A stretch of 64,000 bases of DNA from Candidatus Omnitrophota bacterium (GCA_016196565.1 JACPXK010000042.1:14931-78930); one strand, 5' to 3'; shown: positions 18,437 through 26,801, counted from the stretch's first letter. Notes: a model not told the origin generated them from the letters alone. Made by a program: numbers and translations.

Positions 18437-18459
18437 GAGAATATTCTTGGAATGTTCTC
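18437..18459 (+). other. Stem-loop between thrS and infC
   Basis: GAGAATATTC and GAATGTTCTC form a 10-bp stem with one G-T wobble and a TTG loop, 16 bp before the infC Shine-Dalgarno. No T-tract follows, so it is more likely a processing or regulatory hairpin than a terminator. Confidence 0.55.
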
Positions 18460-18485
18460 ATAACCTGCTATCTTGAGGAGGTTCA

Positions 18486-19034
18486 TTGACACCAAACACA
18501 AAAGGCGTACGGGCAAATGAGCGGATTCGTGCCGCTCAGATTCGTTTGATTGGAAGCGGTGGGGAACAGCTTGGAATTGTTCCGGTTAAGGAGGGTTTGG
18601 ATCGTGCCCAGAATGAGGGGTTGGATCTGGTGGAAGTCGCTCCGAATGTAAAACCACCTGTTTGCCGCATTCTTGATTTAGGTAAATACCTTTATTCGCT
18701 CAGCAAAAAGGAAAAGGAAGCGCGCAAAAAGCAAAAGGTCATCGATGTTAAGGAATTGAAGCTTACTTCTAAAATCGAAGAGCACGACTATCAAACCAAG
18801 CTTCGCAATGCCCGGAAATTTATTGAACGGGGCGATAAAGTAAAGTTGACCTTGTTTTTTCGCGGCCGTGAAATTACCCACATGGATTTGGGTGAAAAAA
18901 TTATCGCACGATTTGTCAGTGATATCTCCGACGTCGGGGAAGTTGAAAAAAATGATGGGTTGGAAGGAAATGCCATTCATCTTTACCTCACTCCGCGATT
19001 AGGGAAGAAAACGACGAAGGAAAAGGAAGCTTAA
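18486..19034 (+). CDS. infC: Translation initiation factor IF-3
   Basis: Binds the 30S subunit and proofreads start-codon selection. 182 aa, with the N-domain signature RAAQIRLIGSGGEQLGIV, a basic linker (KKEKEARKKQK) and the C-domain DYQTKLRNARKFIERGDKVKLTLFFRGRE. The start is TTG at 18486, with GAGGAGG ending five bases upstream. infC in E. coli uses AUU and is autoregulated because IF-3 discriminates against non-AUG starts; the TTG here would permit the same control (inference). It is followed 2 bp later by rpmI. Confidence 0.95.
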   Translation: MTPNTKGVRANERIRAAQIRLIGSGGEQLGIVPVKEGLDRAQNEGLDLVEVAPNVKPPVCRILDLGKYLYSLSKKEKEARKKQKVIDVKELKLTSKIEEHDYQTKLRNARKFIERGDKVKLTLFFRGREITHMDLGEKIIARFVSDISDVGEVEKNDGLEGNAIHLYLTPRLGKKTTKEKEA

Positions 19035-19036
19035 TC

Positions 19037-19237
19037 ATGCCAAAATTAAAAACCAAGAAAGCAATGAAGAAACGATTCCGTATCACAAAAAACGGAAAAG
19101 TTTTGGTGTCTAAATCGTTCCGCCGCCATTTGCTGGCGGACCGTTCACCCAAACGCAAACGGCAAGCCCGGGGATGGCATGTCGTGGATCCGACAGATGT
19201 GAAACGAATTACCAAAGGACTTCCGTATGACCGTTAA
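19037..19237 (+). CDS. rpmI: 50S ribosomal protein L35 (bL35)
   Basis: 66 aa, starting MPKLKTKKAMKKRFRIT with the family ending around RQARGWHVVDPTDVKRI and LPYD. It lies in the conserved infC-rpmI-rplT order, two bases after infC. Confidence 0.95.
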   Translation: MPKLKTKKAMKKRFRITKNGKVLVSKSFRRHLLADRSPKRKRQARGWHVVDPTDVKRITKGLPYDR

Positions 19238-19279
19238 AAGACGGCCATAACTAATTCTTAAAGAAATTAAGGAGTTAAC

Positions 19280-19627
19280 ATGCCTAGAGCAACGAATACG
19301 CCGGCTTCCAGGAAGCGGCGGAAAAAAATTTTTAAACGAGCCAAAGGTTTTTTTAGCGGACGGCGTAAGCTTTACCGCACCGCGAAGGAAACGGTTCAGC
19401 GCGCAATGGCTTTTGCTACGCGTGACCGTAAGCAGCGTAAACGCCAGTTCCGCCGGCTTTGGACCATCCGTATTAATGCCGCTTGCCGCGAACAGGGCCT
19501 TACGTATTCAAGATTTATTGCCGGTTTGAAAAAGGCGAAAATCAATCTTGATCGCAAATCATTGGCTGATATTGCCGTCCGTGACCGCGAAGGCTTTAAA
19601 AAGCTTGTGACCTTAGCAAAGGGATAA
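19280..19627 (+). CDS. rplT: 50S ribosomal protein L20 (bL20)
   Basis: 115 aa, with the typical basic N-terminal helix ([21 protein letters not shown]) and [30 protein letters not shown] lies at the proper distance from the ATG. In enteric and Gram-positive bacteria L20 represses this operon by binding its leader; I saw no recognisable L20 leader in the 42-bp rpmI-rplT gap. Confidence 0.96.
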   Translation: MPRATNTPASRKRRKKIFKRAKGFFSGRRKLYRTAKETVQRAMAFATRDRKQRKRQFRRLWTIRINAACREQGLTYSRFIAGLKKAKINLDRKSLADIAVRDREGFKKLVTLAKG

Positions 19628-19671
19628 AACACCCTCAGCTAAGCGTTCGTAGCAGCTGGAAGGTCCACTCC

Positions 19672-20649
19672 ATGGATCCAATCATTCAAGAACTTCATCT
19701 TGAAGCCAAAGCGCGCTTGGAGTCTGTTCGCACGCCGGATGATTTGGAGGCCTTCCGTATTGCCTATCTCGGGAAAAAAGGCAAACTGAAAGCCTTGATG
19801 GAACAGTTGAAAGATATTCCCCATGAAAAGCGGAGGGATTTCGGCCAGGCCGTTAATGATTTTAAGCGTTTTCTTGAATCAGAGATCGAATCCCGCAAAA
19901 CGGTATCATCCGCTGTGGTTTCGAGCAGTTCAAAAGAAATTTTCGATGAAACATTGCCCGGCATTTTGCCTGCCTCCGGTAAAATTCATCCCATCAGTCA
20001 AACTATTTTAGAAATCACCCAGATTTTTGAGCGTCTCGGCTTTGAAATCGTCGACGGGCCGGAAATCGAAACGGAATTTAATAATTTTACGGCGCTTAAT
20101 ATTCCGCTAGACCATCCCTCGCGGGATGCCTTCGATACTTTTTACACCTCCAAAGGGGAATTGCTGCGTTCTCAAACCTCCACGGTGCAGATACGGGTGA
20201 TGCAGTCCCGTAAACCTCCGCTCCGCATTATTGCCCCCGGCCGTGTCTACCGCCCGGATGCCGTAGATGCCAGCCATTCCTTCATGTTTCATCAAATCGA
20301 AGGCTTGATGGTGGATGATCGTGTGACATTCAGCGATTTAAAAGGAATTCTTCATCTTTTCTTGCGTGAGCTCTTTGGAAAAGATACTAAAATTCGTTTT
20401 CGCCCGCATTTTTTCCCTTTTACCGAGCCGAGCGTGGAAGTGGATATTCAATGGGGTAAAGGCTGGCTTGAAATTCTCGGAGCCGGTACCGTTGATCCGA
20501 ATGTTTTTAAAGCGGTCGGCTATGATCCCAAAAAAATTCAGGGTTTTGCCTTTGGACTCGGAGTCGAGCGCATGGCCATGCTTCGCCACCGCATTAACGA
20601 TATCCGTCTTTTTTATGAAAATGATTTGCGTTTTCTCGAGCAATTTTAA
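19672..20649 (+). CDS. pheS: Phenylalanine--tRNA ligase alpha subunit
   Basis: 325 aa class II synthetase subunit. N-terminal coiled-coil (about 1-85), then HPISQTILEITQIFERLGFEIVDGPEIETEFNNF, motif 2 around APGRVYRPDAVDASHSFMFHQIEGL, and motif 3 GFAFGLGVERMAML. Pairs with PheT, whose gene begins 12 bp later. Confidence 0.96.
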   Translation: MDPIIQELHLEAKARLESVRTPDDLEAFRIAYLGKKGKLKALMEQLKDIPHEKRRDFGQAVNDFKRFLESEIESRKTVSSAVVSSSSKEIFDETLPGILPASGKIHPISQTILEITQIFERLGFEIVDGPEIETEFNNFTALNIPLDHPSRDAFDTFYTSKGELLRSQTSTVQIRVMQSRKPPLRIIAPGRVYRPDAVDASHSFMFHQIEGLMVDDRVTFSDLKGILHLFLRELFGKDTKIRFRPHFFPFTEPSVEVDIQWGKGWLEILGAGTVDPNVFKAVGYDPKKIQGFAFGLGVERMAMLRHRINDIRLFYENDLRFLEQF

Positions 20650-20661
20650 CGGAAGATCAAA

Positions 20662-22725
20662 ATGAAAATCAGCGTCAATTTCCTTAAAGATTTCGTCAAG
20701 CTTACGCCGCCCTTTGAACGAGTGGCCGAAAAGCTTACCATGGCTGGACTGGAAGTAAAAAAGGTGGAGCCGGTCACGACCGGAAAAGATTTTGTTTTCG
20801 AGATTGAAATTACGTCCAATCGCCCCGATTGGCTGTCGCATCTTGGGGTGGCCCGGGAAATCGCGGCTGTGGAAGGCTTATCGCTTAAGATGCCGGATCT
20901 TCCGGCGTCTGATAAGCGATCTTTTCCAGCTGGGTGGAAATTGGATCTTAAAGAAAAAGAAGGCTGTCCTTATTACAGCGGCGTTTTAATTGAAGGCATT
21001 AACTGGGCGCCCACTCCTGATTTCATGAAAGAACGGCTGCAGGCTTGCGGGCTTCGTTCCATCAATTTGATTGTGGACATTACGAATTATGTGCTCCTGG
21101 AAATAGGGCAGCCGCTTCATGCGTTTGACGCCGATCTTTTAAAAGGAAAGGAAATTCAAATCCGCCGTGTGAAGGCCGGAGAAAGTTTCACGGCGATTGA
21201 TCAATCTTTGCTTACGCTTCTTGCCTCGGATCTTGTCATTGCGGACCATGACCGTCCGGTGGCTTTGGCGGGGGTTATGGGCGGGGCCAATTCGGAGGTA
21301 AGTGAAAAAACGCGCAATATTTTTCTTGAGTCCGCTTTTTTTAATCCGCGTTGGGTTCGTCAGACGTCCCGGCGCCTTGGACTCACAAGCGAATCTTCTT
21401 ACCGGTTTGAAAGGCGGGTGGATCCTCAGGGCGTGGATCTCGGACGTGAACGGGCGATTTATCTTATTCAAAAATACGCCAAACCGCGTTTTATCGGCGG
21501 AGTTTTAAAAGCGGGCTCAAAGCCGGTTGTGTCACAGGGCCGTGTTCATTTAAAAGCGGAAGAAATTCAAAAAGTTCTGGGTGTTTCGGTGAAGCCGAGG
21601 GAAGTGATTTCCATCCTCACGCGTTTAGGATTAGAGGTGAAATCCACATCCGCTGACGCCTGGAATGTCGGGATTCCGTCGTTTCGTTCCGATTTAACGC
21701 GTTCCATCGATCTTATTGAAGAAATTGCGCGCATTCACGGTTACGATAAATTACCGGAGAGCTTGCCGGAGCGGCAACCTCCCACTGTTCTTAGCCGGCA
21801 TTCCCAATTAAAATTGCAAAACAAGGCCCGCGAATTTTTTACTGGAGCGGGGCTTTTTGAAACAGTGACATTTAGTTTAATTTCCGAAACCGGTCTTGAT
21901 CCTGACAAGGATTTGTCTGACGCAGTTACTATCGTCAATCCCATGAATAAGGAGCTTACGCGGATGCGGCCGGTCATGATTCCGAGCCTGCTTCAAGTAG
22001 TGAAAAAAAATGTTTCCCAAGGGGCAAAGCGCGTGCCGATTTTTGAAATCGCCAATATTTACCGTCGCGACGGTAATAAATCAACTCAGGAAGAAGGCGT
22101 TTTAGCGATTGCGTTTTATGGTGACGTACGCGTTAAAAACTGGCTGGATCCCCAAAGAAAATCAACCTTTTATGATTTGAAAGGGCTGGTCGAAAGTTTT
22201 TTAAACAATCTTGGAATTCGCGGCTTTCGTTTTAATTCCAGCCGGCATTCTCTCTTAAATGATACGGGATCAGAATCCATTTGCTTAAATTCTGAAGATA
22301 TTGGTTTTCTCGGGACCGTTCATCCGCGGCTTCTCAAATTATGGGATTTGGAATCCGAAGTCCATTTTGCGCAAGTATCTCTCAAAAAACTTCATCCGCA
22401 TGTCCTGTGGCAGAGAGTGTTTCATGATTTGCCTCGTTTTCCTTCCATGGAACGCGATTTATCGCTCTTGGTTCAAGAATCCGTTAAAGCCGGTGAAATT
22501 CAAGAAGAAATCGAGCGACTCGGTGAGGGCCTGGTTCAAAAAATCGAATTATTCGATTTGTTCCGCGGAGGCCGTGTTAAGCCAGGGCATAAGAATGTCG
22601 CGTTTCGCGTGACTTATCAATTCCACGAAAGAACGCTCGTTTCCGAAGAGATTCAAAAGCTCCATACCAAAATTGCCGACGAGCTTGTCAAAAAATTCCA
22701 GGCTGCTTTTCAAGCCACCTCTTAA
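20662..22725 (+). CDS. pheT: Phenylalanine--tRNA ligase beta subunit lacking the EMAP/OB tRNA-binding domain
   Basis: 687 aa instead of about 800. The N-terminus (MKISVNFLKDFV ... LTMAGLEVKKVEPV) runs directly into FEIEITSNRPDWLSHLGVAREIA, so the approximately 110-residue OB-fold tRNA-binding module normally between them is absent. The B3/4 editing region, B5 domain (SFRSDLTRSIDLIEEIARIHGYD), class-II-like core and C-terminal ferredoxin-fold anticodon-binding domain (FHDLPRFPSMERDLSLLV ... FRVTYQFHERTL) are present. No frameshift is needed to explain the loss. Confidence 0.95.
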   Translation: MKISVNFLKDFVKLTPPFERVAEKLTMAGLEVKKVEPVTTGKDFVFEIEITSNRPDWLSHLGVAREIAAVEGLSLKMPDLPASDKRSFPAGWKLDLKEKEGCPYYSGVLIEGINWAPTPDFMKERLQACGLRSINLIVDITNYVLLEIGQPLHAFDADLLKGKEIQIRRVKAGESFTAIDQSLLTLLASDLVIADHDRPVALAGVMGGANSEVSEKTRNIFLESAFFNPRWVRQTSRRLGLTSESSYRFERRVDPQGVDLGRERAIYLIQKYAKPRFIGGVLKAGSKPVVSQGRVHLKAEEIQKVLGVSVKPREVISILTRLGLEVKSTSADAWNVGIPSFRSDLTRSIDLIEEIARIHGYDKLPESLPERQPPTVLSRHSQLKLQNKAREFFTGAGLFETVTFSLISETGLDPDKDLSDAVTIVNPMNKELTRMRPVMIPSLLQVVKKNVSQGAKRVPIFEIANIYRRDGNKSTQEEGVLAIAFYGDVRVKNWLDPQRKSTFYDLKGLVESFLNNLGIRGFRFNSSRHSLLNDTGSESICLNSEDIGFLGTVHPRLLKLWDLESEVHFAQVSLKKLHPHVLWQRVFHDLPRFPSMERDLSLLVQESVKAGEIQEEIERLGEGLVQKIELFDLFRGGRVKPGHKNVAFRVTYQFHERTLVSEEIQKLHTKIADELVKKFQAAFQATS

Positions 22726-22735
22726 GGTATATACT
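22707..22735 (+). promoter_or_regulatory. Weak candidate promoter for rarA at the end of pheT
   Basis: TATACT (22730-22735, 5 of 6) sits 17 bp after TTTTCA (22707-22712, 4 of 6). The -35 is inside pheT. Transcription would start about 13 bp before the rarA ATG. Confidence 0.3.
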
Positions 22736-22754
22736 GTGTTTCGCCTGGAATTTT

Positions 22755-24104
22755 ATGAAAAGAAAAAACCCCATCCAAAATTCTGATTTGTTTGTCCCCG
22801 AAGAAATGAATCCCGAATCCAACCCGCCAGGGGATGTGTCCACGGATACGCCCTTGGCCGTACGCATGCGCCCTCAAGTTCTCGAAGAAGTGGCGGGGCA
22901 GGAGCATATTTTAGGCGAGGGCAAGCTGTTGCGGCGCACCATTCAATCGGATCGTTGGACATCTCTCATTTTTTACGGTCCTCCGGGAAGCGGAAAAACA
23001 ACACTGGCTCAAATTATTTCCCGTGTGACGAAGGCCCAATTTGTCCCGCTCAATGCGGTTTCCGCTAATTCGCAAACGCTCCGCTCAATTTTGGATCAAG
23101 CCAAAAAGCTCAAGGCCCATTCCGGCAGGCGTACTATCCTCTTTATCGATGAAATTCACCGGTTTAATACCGCCCAACAAGATATCTTGATGCCGGATGT
23201 CGAAGAAGGCGGAATTGTATTGATTGGCGCGACCACCCATAATCCTTCTTTTGCGATTAATGGTCCTTTGCTCTCGCGGTCGCTTATTTTTGAATTACGC
23301 CCGTTGGAAGAAAAGGATATTGTTCATCTTCTGGAACGCGCGGTTCAAGATCCTATCCGGGGTTTAGGCAAGATGAAAATCCAGGCTGAGCCCAAGGCTC
23401 TGCGCCATATTGCAAAAATGGCCTCAGGGGATGCGCGGCGGGCCTTAAATGCACTGGAAGTCGGAATCTTAACGACGCCTCCCGATCAAAATGATGTTAT
23501 TCATTTTGACATTTCCGCCGCCGAGCAGTCATGTCAGAAAAAAATTGTCTATTATGACAGTCAGGAAGATTATCACTATGATACGGCCAGCGCCTTTATT
23601 AAAAGTATGCGGGCTTCCGATCCGGATGCCGCGATTTATTGGCTTGCTAAAATGCTGTATGCGGGGGAAGATCCCCGTTTCATCATTCGCCGGATTTTAA
23701 TTTTTGCCAGTGAGGATATTGGCAATGCGGATCCTCAGGCGCTCATTCTTGCCGCCTCGGGACTTCAAGCCATTGAAATGGTGGGTATGCCGGAATCAAG
23801 AATCATTTTAGGCCACTTGGTCACTTATATGGCTTGCGCGCCGAAAAGTAAGGCAAGTTATCATGCGATTAATCAAGCCTTGGAAGATGTCGGAACTGAA
23901 AAAACCGAAGAAGTTCCAAATCATCTTCGCGATAGCCATTATCCGGGCGCCAAGCGCCTTGGCCACGGCAAAGGCTATGGTCAAATTGATGAATATCTCC
24001 CCAAAGCAGTGCGTTATTACCATCCCAGTGTGATTGGTTTTGAAAAGATTCTGGCTGAAAATTTGTCTAGAATCCGCAATCAAAAAGCACCGAATAATTC
24101 TTAA
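22755..24104 (+). CDS. rarA: Replication-associated recombination protein A (RarA/MgsA/WRNIP1 family)
   Basis: AAA+ ATPase acting at stalled replication forks. Residues 33-50 carry the family lead-in PLAVRMRPQVLEEVAGQEH. Walker A GPPGSGKTT is at 75-83 and Walker B ILFIDEIHRFN at about 128-138, followed by sensor 1 (LIGATTHNP), an arginine finger region (LLSRS) and the C-terminal tetramerisation domain (AIYWLAKMLYAGEDPRFI). Normal length (449 aa). Confidence 0.93.
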   Translation: MKRKNPIQNSDLFVPEEMNPESNPPGDVSTDTPLAVRMRPQVLEEVAGQEHILGEGKLLRRTIQSDRWTSLIFYGPPGSGKTTLAQIISRVTKAQFVPLNAVSANSQTLRSILDQAKKLKAHSGRRTILFIDEIHRFNTAQQDILMPDVEEGGIVLIGATTHNPSFAINGPLLSRSLIFELRPLEEKDIVHLLERAVQDPIRGLGKMKIQAEPKALRHIAKMASGDARRALNALEVGILTTPPDQNDVIHFDISAAEQSCQKKIVYYDSQEDYHYDTASAFIKSMRASDPDAAIYWLAKMLYAGEDPRFIIRRILIFASEDIGNADPQALILAASGLQAIEMVGMPESRIILGHLVTYMACAPKSKASYHAINQALEDVGTEKTEEVPNHLRDSHYPGAKRLGHGKGYGQIDEYLPKAVRYYHPSVIGFEKILAENLSRIRNQKAPNNS

Positions 24105-24181
24105 ACATCACTTTTTTCCTCTAGCGTGGATCAAAAGTACTATAAATTAGCTTTTTTAAAGCGATCAGGTATCTTTGGTGT

Positions 24182-24907
24182 ATGAGTAAATTAAAGGTTA
24201 GCACCAGAGAAATCGGAAGTGTTTGCGTTTTTGATTTAGAGGGCAGTCCCACCCAAGAAACGGTTCAGGAAGTCGCCTGGAAAATCCAACGCAGTATTCG
24301 GCGCCATCGTCTCCAACGGATTATTTTAAATTTACAATTAGTTCCTTCCTTAGATCAATTAGGGCTTCGTAAGCTGATAGCCGCCTGCATAAGACCCAGG
24401 CAAAGCTTAATTTATGGAGTTTCGGAGAAATTGGCCCACTCTCTGGAAGAAACCTACTTACCGCATAATGTCCGGGTCTGTAATGATGAAAAAGGCGTGG
24501 CTGAAGATTTTGGCCCCTTTCTTTTGGAAAAGGAAAGAGAAAAAGAAATCGGGTCAGAAACCACCGAGGTGAAGCAAGACTCGATCGGTTATCAGCTGGA
24601 AAAGCGCCGTGCCAAACGTATGCATGTCGCCATCCCGCTGGAGCTTCGGATATTTAACGGAAGCCCTGAGCCCATTTCCACCTATGCAATTGCCACCAAT
24701 ATCAGTGAGGGGGGGCTTTTTGCCGAGTATTTGGATCTTGAAGCGGCCCTGAAGCTGGATTCCGTGGATTTAGTCGGTGCCAAGCTAGAAATTCGCATCT
24801 TTCCCAGCGCAAATTTCCCCGAAGAATATCAATTAGAAGGCTCCATTATCCGCAAAGAGCTTAGAAAAAAGCAGCTCGGTCTTGGCATTAAATTTCTCGC
24901 TGAATAA
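24182..24907 (+). CDS. STAS-like / PilZ two-domain protein
   Basis: 241 aa. Residues 1-115 show an alternating strand-helix pattern like an anti-sigma-antagonist STAS domain (VCVFDLEGSPTQET ... IILNLQLVPSLDQLGLRKLI). After a charged linker, the C-terminal part is a PilZ domain with both c-di-GMP signatures, the RxxxR-type EKRRAKRMHV and NISEGGLF (D/NxSxxG). It is likely a c-di-GMP effector; two GGDEF proteins lie 14-16 kb downstream. It is followed by a small-RNA-like transcript. The partner is unknown. Confidence 0.75.
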   Translation: MSKLKVSTREIGSVCVFDLEGSPTQETVQEVAWKIQRSIRRHRLQRIILNLQLVPSLDQLGLRKLIAACIRPRQSLIYGVSEKLAHSLEETYLPHNVRVCNDEKGVAEDFGPFLLEKEREKEIGSETTEVKQDSIGYQLEKRRAKRMHVAIPLELRIFNGSPEPISTYAIATNISEGGLFAEYLDLEAALKLDSVDLVGAKLEIRIFPSANFPEEYQLEGSIIRKELRKKQLGLGIKFLAE

Positions 24908-24922
24908 CTCCAAAAATCGTCG

Positions 24923-24951
24923 TTGACATCACCAAAACGCTATGATATAAG
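24923..24951 (+). promoter_or_regulatory. Strong extended -10 promoter of the candidate small RNA
   Basis: TTGACA (24923-24928), a 17-bp spacer ending in TGA, then TATAAG (24946-24951): a consensus -35 and an extended TGn -10. The predicted transcription start is near 24958. Confidence 0.75.
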
Positions 24952-24957
24952 CCATTT

Positions 24958-25041
24958 ACTTGGAGACTTACGGGTCTCTACCTCACCTATAGAGGCTCTC
25001 GGCCAACACAGTTCCCCACTGGGCTGAGAGCCTCTTTTTTT
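24958..25041 (+). ncRNA. Candidate small RNA or attenuator leader, about 80 nt
   Basis: Between the promoter at 24923 and a strong intrinsic terminator lies about 80 nt with no ORF. Hairpin 1: GGAGAC/GTCTCT around TTACGG (24962-24979). Hairpin 2: a 14-bp stem (24991-25004 with 25022-25035) topped by CAGT/ACTG and a TCCCC loop, followed by seven T. CCTC at 24981-24984 could compete for GAGG at 24992-24995, so attenuation of the downstream DUF1844 gene is possible. It does not resemble 4.5S, 6S or tmRNA as far as I can see. Confidence 0.6.
24991..25041 (+). terminator. Intrinsic terminator
   Basis: AGAGGCTCTCGGCC pairs with GGCTGAGAGCCTCT (one G-U wobble), with an inner CAGT/ACTG extension and a TCCCC loop, followed by T7. 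It ends the small RNA or attenuates the next gene. Confidence 0.85.
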
Positions 25042-25081
25042 GCCTTTGAAATCGTGGACAAATCAAATATTTGCGGGTAAG

Positions 25082-25456
25082 ATGCCGAACGATAAACCTC
25101 TTATGGATAAAGACATACGTTTTTCTAACAAGCGAGTGGATGAAAGCTATAAAGAGCAAGCGGCTCGTGATAAGGGGACTTCCGGCTCGGGCTCACCCCC
25201 GCAATCCACCGCAAAAACCTCAAAGATTTTTCTTAATTTCGTGACGTCTCTGGGCTATCAGGCCCTCATCCATTTGGGAGATATGCCGAATCCAGAAACA
25301 AATGCCCGTGAGACCAACCTCGAAGCAGCCCGCGAAATCATCGATCTCTTAACGGAAATCAAACTTAAAACAGAAGGCAATCGCAGCCCCGAAGAAGCCA
25401 AATTCTTTGATTCGGTTCTTCCCGAGCTTCAGATAAAATTCGCCCAAGCGGTATGA
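25082..25456 (+). CDS. DUF1844 family protein
   Basis: 124 aa from the ATG at 25082. The conserved DUF1844 part is C-terminal: FLNFVTSLGYQALIHLGDMPNPET, then NLEAAREIIDLLTEIKLKTEGN and FFDSVLPELQIKF. The first half is low-complexity and polar (GTSGSGSPPQST). The frame extends to a TTG at 25040, but that codon sits in the T-tract of the preceding terminator. Function of the family is unknown. It overlaps the next gene by 4 bp (ATGA). Confidence 0.8.
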   Translation: MPNDKPLMDKDIRFSNKRVDESYKEQAARDKGTSGSGSPPQSTAKTSKIFLNFVTSLGYQALIHLGDMPNPETNARETNLEAAREIIDLLTEIKLKTEGNRSPEEAKFFDSVLPELQIKFAQAV

Positions 25457-26433
25457 AAACTAATTCACGCGATATCATCATTCGCATTTCGATTAGCTTA
25501 GGTGCTGTTTTCCTGCTTCTTTATTTTCTCCGCGACAAGCTGAGCGAATCGATCAATATTCTGCGTCAGGATGTTGATTGGCGATGGATGATTGTTGCGA
25601 TTTCCTTGCACCTCACCGCCCTTTCAATTCTTGCCGTGCGCTTGCGTTTGGTCTTTAAGGTTCAAAAAATTTTTGTGACCTTTGGAGAATCTTTTTACTT
25701 GGGCATTGTGGCACTTTTCTTCAATCTTTTTCTTCCTTCGGCGGTGGGAGGGGATTTGGCCAAAGCTTATTACGCCTACAAACATTCCGGTAAAAAAATG
25801 GAAGCAACCACGTCTGTAATTTTGGATCGTCTGATGGGATTTATTGCGCTTATCCTGATGGCTTTGACGGCCCTTTTAATTTCTCATTCCGATATTCACG
25901 ATGCGCGCATTGATCATTTGGTTTATTTTGCGCTGGCGCTTATGATCTTGACGATACTTTTTTTTGGCAGTAAACGCTTTGCGAGAATTTTTACGTTTTT
26001 ATCCATTTTGATTCCTTCTGAAAAATGGAAATCCAGACTCGCAGCGATCTATCACGCGATCCATAATTACCGGCATCATCGCGGTATTTTAGCCCTGTCC
26101 ATTTCTCTTTCGTTTATCGCCCAATTCTGTTTTGTTCTTATTCATTATTGCCTCGCCATTGCTTTAGGGGTCCATACCTCGCCCTCTATTTTTTTTATTT
26201 TGGTGCCTCTTGTTGCCATTATTAGTATGGCGCCCTCGATCGGAGGGCTCGGCGTGCGGGAAGCCGGCGTGACCTATTTATTTAGCCGCATTATGCCGAC
26301 GGAACGTGCCTTGGCGCTTTCACTGCTTTTAGATGCGCTTCTTTACGGCTTTAGTTTTGCTTCAGGGATTATTTACACCATGCGTGGAAGTTTGAAAACA
26401 AAGGAATTTCGTGAGATGGAGGCTATCGAATGA
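25453..26433 (+). CDS. Lysylphosphatidylglycerol synthase TM region/UPF0104-like integral membrane protein
   Basis: 326 aa with about eight hydrophobic segments (for example IRISISLGAVFLLLYFL near the N-terminus and LVPLVAIISMAPSIGGLGVREAG near the C-terminus). The motif FLPSAVGGDLAKAYYAYKHSG and the SIGGLGVREAG loop are characteristic of the LPG-synthase transmembrane/AglD-like flippase family without the catalytic GNAT domain. It is probably a lipid or lipid-linked-sugar flippase-like protein; the substrate is unknown. Start and stop overlap neighbours by ATGA, so the three genes 25082-26600 are probably co-translated. Confidence 0.8.
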   Translation: MKTNSRDIIIRISISLGAVFLLLYFLRDKLSESINILRQDVDWRWMIVAISLHLTALSILAVRLRLVFKVQKIFVTFGESFYLGIVALFFNLFLPSAVGGDLAKAYYAYKHSGKKMEATTSVILDRLMGFIALILMALTALLISHSDIHDARIDHLVYFALALMILTILFFGSKRFARIFTFLSILIPSEKWKSRLAAIYHAIHNYRHHRGILALSISLSFIAQFCFVLIHYCLAIALGVHTSPSIFFILVPLVAIISMAPSIGGLGVREAGVTYLFSRIMPTERALALSLLLDALLYGFSFASGIIYTMRGSLKTKEFREMEAIE

Positions 26434-26600
26434 ATATTAACCCGGAATTGCTTGAAATTCTTGCCTGTCCTTCTTGCCACTCAGAGGTCCGGCTGGAGGA
26501 GGATAAAATCGTTTGCCAGAATCCCAAATGTGCATTTAGATTTCCGGTCAAAGATGGTATCCCGGTGATGCTGATTGACGAAGCTCAAAAGCCGGTTTGA
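26430..26600 (+). CDS. Trm112-like zinc-ribbon protein
   Basis: 56 aa: MNINPELLEILACPSCHSEV, then a second Cys pair (CQNPKC) and FPVKDGIPVMLIDEA. This is the short YcaR/Trm112-like family, which in eukaryotes and archaea activates methyltransferases. The start is in an ATGA overlap with the membrane protein. It was missed as a stand-alone long ORF because of its size. Confidence 0.85.
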   Translation: MNINPELLEILACPSCHSEVRLEEDKIVCQNPKCAFRFPVKDGIPVMLIDEAQKPV

Positions 26601-26733
26601 CCTGCTGAAGAATAAATCTCGGAATTGGGAAAGAAAGTTGTATTTGAATTTAAAATTTGATCTGCCCGCCATTTTAGCCTATTTTTTTAATAAAAAATGG
26701 GACATGGTATTTAGAAAACTCTGATCAGGTTGG

Positions 26734-26762
26734 TTGACAGCGCTCAAGGTTTAAGGTTTAAT
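26734..26762 (+). promoter_or_regulatory. Promoter of accB-accC
   Basis: Perfect TTGACA (26734-26739), a 17-bp spacer, and TTTAAT (26757-26762, 5 of 6). The start site would be near 26769, giving a leader of about 33 nt before accB. The rest of the 26601-26801 gap holds no gene. Confidence 0.75.
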
Positions 26763-26771
26763 AAGCGCTGT
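26737..26771 (+). promoter_or_regulatory. Inverted repeat enclosing the accB promoter spacer and -10
   Basis: ACAGCGCT (26737-26744) and AGCGCTGT (26764-26771) are perfect 8-bp inverted arms, 19 bases apart, followed by five more T. One arm overlaps the -35 and the other covers +1. It is either a repressor operator pair or a long-loop terminator of upstream read-through. Confidence 0.5.
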
Positions 26772-26801
26772 TTTTTAGCATGTTAGCATGAGGGGGAAGT
26801 G

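Noticed and set aside
25040..25081. TTG start for the DUF1844 gene at 25040
   Set aside because: The codon is part of the terminator T-tract, so it is a poor initiation site.
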